Source of the DNA: Nitrospirota bacterium
GTDB taxonomy: Bacteria; Nitrospirota; UBA9217
Reading direction: 5' to 3'
NCBI GenBank assembly: GCA_017885365.1
Contig: JAFNGD010000031.1
Location: forward strand, 1-7,584
Length of the DNA stretch: 7,584 bases
The notes beneath the pieces were generated by a model. It did no database searches, was not told the origin of the DNA, and saw nothing but the letters and a program-made list of their open reading frames with translations. The position numbers and the translations under genes were made by a program. The number at the start of each line of letters is the position of its first letter. Positions within the stretch are counted from its first letter, which is position 1. Below are positions 1 to 7,131 of the stretch, one piece after another.

Positions 1-678
<678 letters not shown>

Positions 679-737
679 GACTCGCTTGCATAAACTTAAG
701 AATAGCAATAAATCCAGAAGGTTATCGGGCATACTCC

Positions 738-2162
738 ATGCGTTCTTACCGCAGAAGATTGGGCACAATTATACTGTTTCTCTCCGATATTGTCATTCTT
801 TTTTTGATCGCTGTTCTCGCGATCACCCTGCGCGACATCATCCCTTCCCTTCTTCCCGTCTTTCCCGAATTTTCCCGTGATATCAGCTACGCCTGGTGGT
901 TCTTCCCCGTCTGGATCACGATCCTGGCTTATGAAGGCGCCTACACCCGCCGGTTCACTTTCTGGGACGAGGTGAAGCTGCTGTGGAAAGCGGCCTTATT
1001 CTCCACCCTGGCGATCCTTGCCATCGTGTTCATCGGAAAGATCGGGGCGTCGGTGTCTCGTACCGTCGTGGTGTTCATCGGCATGATCTCCCTCATCGTG
1101 TTCCCTCTCCTCAGGATATCCTGCAAACGCTGGCTCATTGCCGCCGGCCTGCTCAAGCGGAAGGTGCTGATCCTCGGCGCGAACGAGACGGGACTGCTCG
1201 CCCTGAAAGCGCTGCGGGGGGAACCGAACCTCGGGTACGAGGTGATCGGGTTCCTCGACGAACCGGCGCGGACAGGGACCGCCCGCATCGACGGCGTCAA
1301 GGTACATGGTCATCTCGACCGCATCGAACGTTACCTCGGCAGAGCCGACATCCACGACGTAGTCATCGCCCTTCCCGAACGGGACAAGGGTGAGCTGAAC
1401 AGCCTGGTCACCCGTCTTCAGCACAAGGCCGCGAGCGTCCTCTATTTCCCCGATTACGCCGGCATGGCGGTCATCGGCACCGAACTCCGCCACTTCTTCC
1501 ATACCCAGGCGTTCGCACTGGAGATCAAGAACAACCTTGCCGAGCCACTGAACAATCTAACGAAGCGCATGTTCGACTACCTGGTAGGCGGCATGCTGTC
1601 CCTGTTCCTTATTGTGCCGCTGGCGATCATTTCCCTGCTCATCCGGCTCACTTCGCCGGGGCCGTCCATCTACCGTCAATCCCGGATCGGGAAGGGCGGC
1701 AGACCATTCCTCTGCTACAAGTTCAGGACCATGTATCGCGACGCCGATGAACGCCTGCAGGGCATTCTGGACGCGGACCCGAAGGCACGCGAGGAATGGG
1801 CGGAGTACCGGAAGCTGAAGGACGATCCGCGCATTACCCCGGTCGGGAGCTTTCTGCGCAAGACCTCTCTCGACGAGCTTCCCCAGATCCTGAACATCCT
1901 GAAGGGCGAGATGAGCCTGGTGGGGCCGAGACCGGTCACGCAAGAAGAGATCGAACGGTATTATAAGGACAGTGCTGACCTGTGCTTCAGCGTACTCCCG
2001 GGGATAACGGGCCTGTGGCAGGTGAGCGGCAGAAGCAACACATCTTTCGGATACAGGATCTCGCTCGATTCCTGGTACGTGCGGAACTGGAACCTGTGGC
2101 TGGATATCGTGATCTTGTTGAAAACGGTATTTGTCGTGGTGAAGAAGGAAGGGGCGATATAG
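738..2162 (+). CDS. wbaP: WbaP-type undecaprenyl-phosphate galactose phosphotransferase (polyprenyl phosphoglycosyltransferase)
   Basis: Integral inner-membrane enzyme that starts glycan assembly by transferring a sugar-1-phosphate, classically Gal-1-P from UDP-Gal, to undecaprenyl phosphate. The 474-residue length matches WbaP (about 476). Order: four hydrophobic N-terminal segments (about 9-31, 51-68, 84-103, 108-127); a Rossmann-like domain beginning KVLILGANETG (142-152); then the bacterial sugar-transferase catalytic domain. That domain opens with TKRMFDYLVGG (275-285), has a hydrophobic re-entrant helix with a central proline (P294), then TSPGPSIYRQSRIGKGG (305-321) and CYKFRTM (326-332). 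It contains KTSLDELPQ (375-383) with the catalytic Asp379-Glu380 pair, GEMSLVGPRPV (390-400), GITGLWQVSGR (422-432) and DSWYVRNW (444-451). The catalytic-domain segments resemble Salmonella WbaP more than small PglC-type enzymes. The ATG start follows AGAAGG (716-721) at a rather long 16 nt; a TTG at 759 with AGAAGA just upstream is an alternative that loses only seven residues. Donor identity is inferred; neighbouring galE supports UDP-Gal. Confidence 0.92.
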   Translation: MRSYRRRLGTIILFLSDIVILFLIAVLAITLRDIIPSLLPVFPEFSRDISYAWWFFPVWITILAYEGAYTRRFTFWDEVKLLWKAALFSTLAILAIVFIGKIGASVSRTVVVFIGMISLIVFPLLRISCKRWLIAAGLLKRKVLILGANETGLLALKALRGEPNLGYEVIGFLDEPARTGTARIDGVKVHGHLDRIERYLGRADIHDVVIALPERDKGELNSLVTRLQHKAASVLYFPDYAGMAVIGTELRHFFHTQAFALEIKNNLAEPLNNLTKRMFDYLVGGMLSLFLIVPLAIISLLIRLTSPGPSIYRQSRIGKGGRPFLCYKFRTMYRDADERLQGILDADPKAREEWAEYRKLKDDPRITPVGSFLRKTSLDELPQILNILKGEMSLVGPRPVTQEEIERYYKDSADLCFSVLPGITGLWQVSGRSNTSFGYRISLDSWYVRNWNLWLDIVILLKTVFVVVKKEGAI

Positions 2163-2181
2163 CTCCGCCAGTTACGAGTGT

Positions 2182-3303
2182 TCATGATGAGAGAAACTTT
2201 CCGATGGCCGATAGAACCTGATCCACGGTGATATCTTCCATGCATGCGGCACGAGGGCAGTCGCTCTCAAAACCCAGACTGAGGCACGGGACGCAGGGCA
2301 TGGTGCTAGAAAGCGCGATGGCATTTTCGTTCAACGGTCCCCACCGCTTTGGCGACGTCGGCCCATGCAGCGAAATGAGGTTGCAGCGCAAGGCAGAGGC
2401 CAGGTGCATGATCCCCGTGTCCACGCTGATCGTCAGCCGGGATGCCGCAAGCAGGCGTGCGACGTCCGGTAACGTGCAGGAACCCGCCACCACATCCACC
2501 CTGTCCCGGTTCCTGACCCTGTCCTTGATGGCGAGGGCCCTTTCCCTGTCGCCAGCCGTGCCCGTCAGTGACACGGTCATGTTCTTCCCCGTCACCTGAT
2601 CTATCACTTCGATCCAGAAGTCGTCGGGCCATTTTTTCAGGAAGGAACGCGATCCGCCAGGAAACAGGTGCATGACGACGTTGTTCGGCATGGGCGTGAT
2701 CGCATCGACCGTCACGGCCGGGAGGCTTGTCGTCGATGCAATCCCCAGTGCCTGCAGCAATGCACGATAGTTGTCGAGCTCATGTCGTTGAGAGGAATGC
2801 GGGACCGCCACGTCGAACAGATAGTGCCGATACTGACGCGGCGTTCGAAATCCCACCGAGAGAGCGGTTCTTGCAAAGAAGCTGTAGATGGCATTGAGCC
2901 GCGGCCACGGACCGAGATCGGTCCAGACGTCAAACATACCCGAGCTCCGGATCAAGCGAATGGCCCTGAGCGGGTCCTTGATCGGCAGTTTCACGACACG
3001 ATCGATGCCGGGGATCATGCATGCGATCTCATAATTCGATGCGCCGGTAAAGAAGGTAATATGCGCTGCGGGAAAGGCTTTTTTGAAGTCCTGAACGATT
3101 GCCGAGGACAGGATCGTATCGCCGATGGCTGCGGTCTGGAGGAACGCAACCGTGTTGAATCCCCGGTCGGCAGAGACCATCCGACTGCGTCTCAACATGC
3201 CAAGCGCCACGACGATCGGTATTCCTGCGTAGCGGTCAACGAACCAGAGCAGGCGGTTCCCGCGCTCAGGATGACGGCTGTTATCCTTCGGTCTTGTCCA
3301 CAT
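2182..3303 (-). CDS. Glycosyltransferase family 9 (ADP-heptose:LPS heptosyltransferase family)
   Basis: Soluble or membrane-associated GT-B enzyme of the family that includes the LPS heptosyltransferases, with 373 residues, a usual length. Seen in sequence: a basic and hydrophobic N-terminal segment (RLLWFVDRYAGIP, 17-29), LQTAAIGDTILSSAIV (55-70), which is the GT9 N-domain loop with the conserved Asp62, FTGASNYEIA (85-94), the donor-domain motif HLFPGGSRSFLKKWP (212-226), and SVDTGIMHLASALRC (293-307) followed by SLHGPTSPKRWGP (311-323), the most diagnostic GT9 block. Near the C-terminus are four cysteines (337, 340, 349, 354) in a CxxC...CP...C pattern, which I recall from other GT9 proteins. 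The ATG at 3303 is the only standard start after the in-frame stop at 3373-3375 that keeps the N-terminal helix. It overlaps the methyltransferase remnant by 23 nt, and its ribosome site is weak. It is the last gene of the minus-strand operon. Actual donor sugar and acceptor are unknown; in a variable polysaccharide locus the donor need not be heptose. Confidence 0.9.
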   Translation of the reverse strand: MWTRPKDNSRHPERGNRLLWFVDRYAGIPIVVALGMLRRSRMVSADRGFNTVAFLQTAAIGDTILSSAIVQDFKKAFPAAHITFFTGASNYEIACMIPGIDRVVKLPIKDPLRAIRLIRSSGMFDVWTDLGPWPRLNAIYSFFARTALSVGFRTPRQYRHYLFDVAVPHSSQRHELDNYRALLQALGIASTTSLPAVTVDAITPMPNNVVMHLFPGGSRSFLKKWPDDFWIEVIDQVTGKNMTVSLTGTAGDRERALAIKDRVRNRDRVDVVAGSCTLPDVARLLAASRLTISVDTGIMHLASALRCNLISLHGPTSPKRWGPLNENAIALSSTMPCVPCLSLGFESDCPRAACMEDITVDQVLSAIGKFLSS

Positions 3304-3424
3304 AGAAATTCGTTTCAGTCGCTCCCTGGTTGGCCCCCATGTCCAGAACGGTCCTGAACTCGCCCGAGAGCGTCAATAAATGTCCGATGTGACGTCTGCC
3401 GTAATTGAGGGAACGGTCGGTCAT
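3281..3424 (-). pseudogene. Truncated class I SAM-dependent methyltransferase remnant (47 codons)
   Basis: The ATG at 3424-3422 overlaps the stop of the broken GT2 gene as ATGA, the classic arrangement of translationally coupled genes. The peptide begins MTDRSLNYGRRHIGHLL and reaches FRTVLDMGANQG (25-36), which reads as motif I (the SAM-binding glycine loop) of a class I methyltransferase. After residue 36 the methyltransferase reading stops, and 11 further residues, ending NFYVDKTEG, run to a TAA that overlaps the GT9 start by 23 nt. Whole members of such families are about 200 or more residues, so all the substrate-binding part is missing. The tail ETNFYV could be the original C-terminus joined by an in-frame internal deletion, because related methyltransferases in my memory end in a similar way, but this is a weak inference. 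No activity is expected. A chance open frame is the alternative; the ATGA junction and motif I argue against it. Confidence 0.6.
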
Positions 3425-3896
3425 GGTCTGATTTCCAGGTGATAGGGGCATCCGAACAGCCGCTTCTTGATCAGGAGAGGGAGTGCTCCGAGCCATGCTT
3501 GGGATCCAAGCTGCTTGATCAGCAATGTATGATTGACGAGAAAATCCTCGAACCACTGCCCGCCGGTCGCGTCGCGACTTCCTCCGGTGGGTAGTTCCTG
3601 ATGAACGACGATCGCATCGCCAACATACCTTCACCATCTGCTCGCCTTCGCCATCCGGAGCCGAATCGGCCTCGAATCCCCATGCATTGCCGCGAAAGCG
3701 CTCGTTGAACCCGCCCGCCTTCAGGAAGAGGTCCCGACGATGCCCCATGTTACAGCCGCGGGGAACCTTGACGGCGGCCGTGCCAGTCGGCATCTGGCAG
3801 AAAATCGACGACCGTCTACGGGTCGGTATTGAGAAAAAGAACAAGGTTCTGAAAGGACACGCGCCGCGATCCGGCGTTCGTAAACAACAGCTGTCT
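3421..3896 (-). pseudogene. Degenerate GT2 glycosyltransferase (5'-truncated, two frameshifts, internal stop)
   Basis: No single frame encodes a protein here, but three frames read in order give consecutive parts of one GT2 (rhamnosyltransferase-like) enzyme. From 3896 one phase gives NLVLFLNTDP, the Asn-x-Asp donor/metal motif, and meets TAG at 3816-3818. A second phase gives KVPRGCNMGHRRDLFLKAGG and FNERFRGNAWGFEAD, the usual acceptor-side block, up to about 3665. A third phase gives GLRMAKASRW, a TGA stop at 3631-3633, then RYVGDAIVVHQELPTGGS and QWFEDFLVNHTLLIKQLG, and continues to the natural stop at 3421-3423. The TGA fits a CGA-to-TGA change, since RWRRYVGD would read through. The N-terminal Rossmann part is absent, and only about 24 codons separate LNTD from VPRGCN where this family usually has many more, so an internal deletion is likely. 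It follows the intact GT2 stop directly. Recovery of a coherent C-terminus makes pseudogene decay far more likely than non-coding DNA; sequencing error could explain one lesion but hardly all. Confidence 0.78.
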
Positions 3897-4721
3897 TTAC
3901 GAGGCACGACCGACCCCGAGATATCGCTCGAGATAGAAGAGAATGCGCGAGAGGCTGATCAAATGGAATATGCCCATGTTCTTCCTGTTGGCTCGAAGCT
4001 CTTCAACCATATATTGCTTCCAGTTCCTTCCGCTGGCCCCACCCGCTGCAAATTCCACCAGGACCCGGTCGAGAAAATGGAACCGCTCGTTCCGGAGTAC
4101 CCGCAGCCAGAACTCATAATCCATCCTCATCCGGTATGATGTATCAAAGAGGCCATAGGTCTCGAACAGGCTTGTGCGGACGATCGAGGCCTGATGCGAT
4201 AGCATCGCACGCACGGTCGGAGGATCGGAATTCCGCAAGACCCTCTTGGGGATGATCTTCCGTCCTGACCGAGCGAAACCGGATATGACCGGTGCCACAG
4301 GAAAATACTCTGCCATTGCTTCGAGTACCTCCGGTCCCGAGAACGTATCGGCGGAATTGAGAAAGACTACCCACTCGCCCCCGATTACCGAAAGGCCCTT
4401 GTTGAAAGCATCGCTGATCCCGTCATCGGGCTCGCTCATCCAGTATGCGATGGTGCGTTCGTACTTCCGGATGACATCAAGCGTGCCGTCCGTGGAACCG
4501 CCGTCAATGACGACGAACTCGATGTTCCGGTACGTCTGCGCAAGGACGCTGCGTACGGTCTCTTCAAGTCCGTCACGACCATTGAACACGACGGTCACCA
4601 CGCTGATCAGCGGTTGTACGGCTTCTCCCCGGAGCAGGGGCTCACCACGCAGGTACCGTCCGCCTTCCTGACGGTGCGGATGCGGTCTTCTCTGTTTATA
4701 TTCAGCCAGCGTCGTCACCAT
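3897..4721 (-). CDS. Glycosyltransferase family 2 (WcaE-like)
   Basis: Inverting GT-A enzyme that adds one sugar from a nucleotide donor to the growing lipid-linked glycan at the cytoplasmic face; 274 residues with the start chosen here. Visible: an N-terminal extension (MVTTLAEYKQ to about 37), the first strand ISVVTVVFNG (39-48), EETVRSVLAQTY (53-64), the nucleotide-binding VIDGGSTDGT (71-80), SEPDDGISDAFNKG (96-109), the metal/donor motif region VVFLNSADTF (118-127), and MDYEFWLRVL (200-209), the position of the general base/acceptor motif. The extension before ISVVTVVFNG resembles that of other WcaE-like GT2 proteins, which favours ATG 4721. That ATG also has AAGG seven bases upstream (4732-4729) and GGAAGG further out. 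A longer frame from TTG 4772 would overlap the upstream GT4 gene by 20 nt and lacks a clear ribosome site. It lies 31 nt after the GT4 stop and directly before the broken GT2. Donor and linkage cannot be read from sequence. Confidence 0.9.
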   Translation of the reverse strand: MVTTLAEYKQRRPHPHRQEGGRYLRGEPLLRGEAVQPLISVVTVVFNGRDGLEETVRSVLAQTYRNIEFVVIDGGSTDGTLDVIRKYERTIAYWMSEPDDGISDAFNKGLSVIGGEWVVFLNSADTFSGPEVLEAMAEYFPVAPVISGFARSGRKIIPKRVLRNSDPPTVRAMLSHQASIVRTSLFETYGLFDTSYRMRMDYEFWLRVLRNERFHFLDRVLVEFAAGGASGRNWKQYMVEELRANRKNMGIFHLISLSRILFYLERYLGVGRAS

Positions 4722-4728
4722 CAAGCGG

Positions 4729-4732
4729 CCTT
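4729..4732 (-). promoter_or_regulatory. Ribosome binding site that fixes the GT2 start at 4721
   Basis: On the minus strand AAGG at 4732-4729 precedes ATG 4721-4719 by seven bases, and a second purine-rich block GGAAGG lies at 4740-4735. Together they support ATG 4721 over the upstream TTG at 4772. Confidence 0.5.
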
Positions 4733-4752
4733 GTCCTTCCGGGCAGATGTCA

Positions 4753-5862
4753 TCAGCCTGCGTCACGCGCAAGCCGGCTCCGATAGAAATCTAGGGTCTC
4801 ACGCGCGCAGCGGTCCCAGCTGAACAATTGCGCTTGTGCGAGACCAAGAGCGGTCAATCTGCCCCTGACCCCTTCGTCCAGGACGATCTTTTCCAATTTG
4901 CCCGACAGATCATCGCTATCAGTCGGATCGAAATAGCATCCCGCCGGTCCCGCGATCTCGGGAAGCGAGCTAGTTCTGCTTACCAGGACCGGGCAGCCCA
5001 TCTGCATCGCCTCCAGCGTCGGGATGCCAAATCCCTCGTAGAGGGAAGGACAGACATAGACAGCAGCGTACTTGTAGAGATTCGCCAGGACAGCATCGGT
5101 GCCGGTAATGTGCTGCACGATGTGCCCGATGCCGATCGACAGAGCGCGCTCCCGTTCCCCTTTCGTGAAGGGTCCGCCTCCGAAGCAGATGATGCGGAAG
5201 TTCCGCCGGACCTGTTCCGAGCGCGCAACAGCCTGCGCAAGCCGTTCAAAGTTCTTGTATCCCGCCCGCTGTCCCACGTAGAGAATGTAGGACCCTTCAA
5301 TGAGCGGCGGGTCGGTCACTGCTGCGTTCAGAGAGCTCCCCAGGTATGTCACGGTGATCCGGTCCCCGGGGATCCCGACTAGCTCCATGACATCCCGTTT
5401 CGTCGATTCGGAAATGCAGATGATCCCATCGGCCCGGTCCATGCTGGACCGCTTGTTCCGGGCGGTTCTATCATACCAGGGGAAAGCGGAGGGGAACCGC
5501 TCATGGATCATATCATAGACAGTGATGATCCGTGCACCGTCGAACTGCCCTCCCTGAGGTGCATAGTAGGTCGCATGGTAGATATCGGGACGAGACCGCC
5601 GAAGAAAACGCGGAAAGAGCAGCCGGTTCACGCCGGAAAAAAGCTTATTCGTCCTCGGGATCGCCGGCCGCCGAATCCCCCAAAAATCGACAAAGGACCC
5701 GCGGTAGCGCTCAAGTCCGTACCGATTGACATGCATCCCCAGGAACAACGAGATATCGACGTCGGGCTCGGCAGTCATGCGGGTGATCAATTCGTAGAAA
5801 TAGCGGGATATGCCGCCGTAGCGCTGCCAGTTGAAAACCTGGTGGTCGTAAAGTATTCGCAT
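4753..5862 (-). CDS. Glycosyltransferase family 4 (mannosyltransferase-like)
   Basis: Retaining GT-B enzyme of 369 residues. Seen: the N-terminal strand MRILYDHQVF and the donor/acceptor loop RYGGISRYFYEL (14-25), IYHATYYAP (94-102), VYDMIHERFP (115-124), CISESTKRDV (149-158), the C-domain entry YILYVGQRAGYKNF (192-205) and the GT4 E-x7-E signature EGFGIPTLEAM (276-286, Glu276 and Glu284), which contacts the donor nucleotide sugar. This subgroup often contains mannosyl- and rhamnosyltransferases that use GDP sugars, consistent with gmd in the same operon, but the donor is an inference. The ATG at 5862 is at the correct N-terminal strand and is preceded by AGAAG on the minus strand. It follows the other GT4 after a 91-nt gap that holds a run of seven G (C7 at 5908-5914 on the plus strand) and no clear stem-loop. 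Its TGA overlaps a tiny 10-codon frame leading to the GT2 start. Confidence 0.93.
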   Translation of the reverse strand: MRILYDHQVFNWQRYGGISRYFYELITRMTAEPDVDISLFLGMHVNRYGLERYRGSFVDFWGIRRPAIPRTNKLFSGVNRLLFPRFLRRSRPDIYHATYYAPQGGQFDGARIITVYDMIHERFPSAFPWYDRTARNKRSSMDRADGIICISESTKRDVMELVGIPGDRITVTYLGSSLNAAVTDPPLIEGSYILYVGQRAGYKNFERLAQAVARSEQVRRNFRIICFGGGPFTKGERERALSIGIGHIVQHITGTDAVLANLYKYAAVYVCPSLYEGFGIPTLEAMQMGCPVLVSRTSSLPEIAGPAGCYFDPTDSDDLSGKLEKIVLDEGVRGRLTALGLAQAQLFSWDRCARETLDFYRSRLARDAG

Positions 5863-5953
5863 GATATCATTCTTCTGCCTTGTGAGAGGCCTCCGCTGGT
5901 CCTAGTTCCCCCCCTCCATCCGCTTCGGCGCGGTCCTGTCCGGTCTCGTCGTA

Positions 5954-7108
5954 TTATGCACGGCCTGCGCGCTCATAGGTGGCTACCGTCTTTCGTGCCG
6001 TGGTCTCCCAGTCAAATATCCTTGCCCGTTCCCGGCCCCGGATCTTCATGTCGCTGATCCTGCCGTCGTCCTGCCAGACCGAGTTGACCTTGTCGGCCAT
6101 GTCTTCCGCTGAGAGCGGGTCGAAGGTCACGCCGGCTTCGCCGACGACTTCGGGAATCGAAGCAGCGCGCGCGCATACTACCGGGCAGCCGCATGCCAGG
6201 GCTTCCACAAGCGGTATCCCGAATCCCTCGAAAAGCGACGGAAAAACCATCAGCCGCGCGAGGTTGTAAAGGAACGGCAGCTCCCCGTAGGGCAGGTATC
6301 CGAGGATTTTAACGCGTTCCCCAAGGCCGAGGCGCTCGATATCCCTAAGCATATCGCCGTGCGCCTGCATGGCGATCCCCGTAAGCACCAACTGTCCGTC
6401 GAAGTCATTTCGATCACACAGGATCCGCAGGGCTGCAAGCAGTGTCCGGTGGTTTTTGTGCGGCCACGAGGCAGCCGGGTAGTACAGAAACGGCCGGGAT
6501 AGCCCGTACTTCTGCCGGACCTGGTCCAGGTCCTCTGGATCGTCGATGACGCGGAATTCCGGTCCGTAGCCCGTGTAGATCACATCGATCTTGTCCGGGA
6601 CGATGCGGTACCGCTCCACCAGGCACTGTTTCGTGAATTCCGAACTCACGATGATCCTCGTCGCCTCTTCCGCCGAGGGGCGGTACATCCGCTGCCTCCA
6701 GCGCAGCACGGTGGCTGAGAAGAACTCGGGAAAGAACTCCTCCTGCATGTCCCAGAAGGTCAGGACCGACGACGTCGCCAGACCGCGGGGATTCAGGAAT
6801 GAGAAGGGATGATGGATGACGTCGAGGGGGACCCGGTTCAGGAACGGCTTCAGAACATCGTAATGGAGCGTTCGCCGGAGCGCGGCCCGCACATACCACG
6901 GAAAGGAAGGCCGCGCAAAACGGTAGATTTGACGGGAGAAGGATGGGTTGTATAGCGGGAATTGGGTGACGTTTCTGTCGTCGATGAGCAGCGTGTATTC
7001 GTTGCCGGAATCGACCTTCTGGAGATAATGGAGGAGATTGCGGAAATAGGTTTCCACTCCTCCCCACGCTCCGAGCGGGAGGCCGACGATGTTCAATCCG
7101 ATGCGCAT
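5954..7108 (-). CDS. Glycosyltransferase family 4
   Basis: Second GT-B transferase, 384 residues with the start chosen here. Seen: MRIGLNIVGLPLGAWGGVET (1-20), with the glycine-rich loop and FRNLLHYL after it, VIHHPFSFLNPRG (97-109), TFWDMQEEFFPEFF (117-130), VSSEFTKQCL (154-163), the C-domain entry YYPAASWPHKNHRTLL (209-224) and SLFEGFGIPLVEALACGCPV (291-310), containing the E-x7-E pair Glu294/Glu302. An open frame extends to 7210, but the added residues would overlap gmd by 79 nt and look nothing like a GT4 N-terminus, whereas ATG 7108 falls exactly at the expected first strand. Upstream purines (AGAAGA at 7120-7115, GGAG at 7124-7121) give a moderate ribosome site. It begins 23 nt after the gmd stop, so it is probably cotranscribed. 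It is only distantly like the neighbouring GT4 outside the shared motifs, so they probably form different linkages. GDP-sugar use is suggested by context only. Confidence 0.92.
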   Translation of the reverse strand: MRIGLNIVGLPLGAWGGVETYFRNLLHYLQKVDSGNEYTLLIDDRNVTQFPLYNPSFSRQIYRFARPSFPWYVRAALRRTLHYDVLKPFLNRVPLDVIHHPFSFLNPRGLATSSVLTFWDMQEEFFPEFFSATVLRWRQRMYRPSAEEATRIIVSSEFTKQCLVERYRIVPDKIDVIYTGYGPEFRVIDDPEDLDQVRQKYGLSRPFLYYPAASWPHKNHRTLLAALRILCDRNDFDGQLVLTGIAMQAHGDMLRDIERLGLGERVKILGYLPYGELPFLYNLARLMVFPSLFEGFGIPLVEALACGCPVVCARAASIPEVVGEAGVTFDPLSAEDMADKVNSVWQDDGRISDMKIRGRERARIFDWETTARKTVATYERAGRA

Positions 7109-7131
7109 GGCAGGTCTTCTCTCCACGGCGG

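Noticed and set aside
2668..3357. 229-codon plus-strand open frame
   Set aside because: It is antisense to the GT9 gene and has no recognisable domain; GT9 motifs run throughout the other strand.
3281..3907. A single 208-residue minus-strand protein
   Set aside because: Only residues from about 3790 to 3665 (GT2 relic) and from 3424 to 3281 (methyltransferase stub) are meaningful. The part between is an out-of-frame shadow of the GT2 C-terminus, and the beginning is a shadow of the LFLNTD segment.
4722..4772. Upstream TTG start for the GT2 gene
   Set aside because: It overlaps the previous GT4 gene, has no clear ribosome site, and adds residues unlike known GT2 N-termini. ATG 4721 has a well-placed AAGG.
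5861..5870. Perfect palindrome ATGATATCAT at the GT4 start codon
   Set aside because: It is only 10 bp, AT-rich and single-copy as far as I can see, so chance is the simplest explanation; no operator role can be supported.
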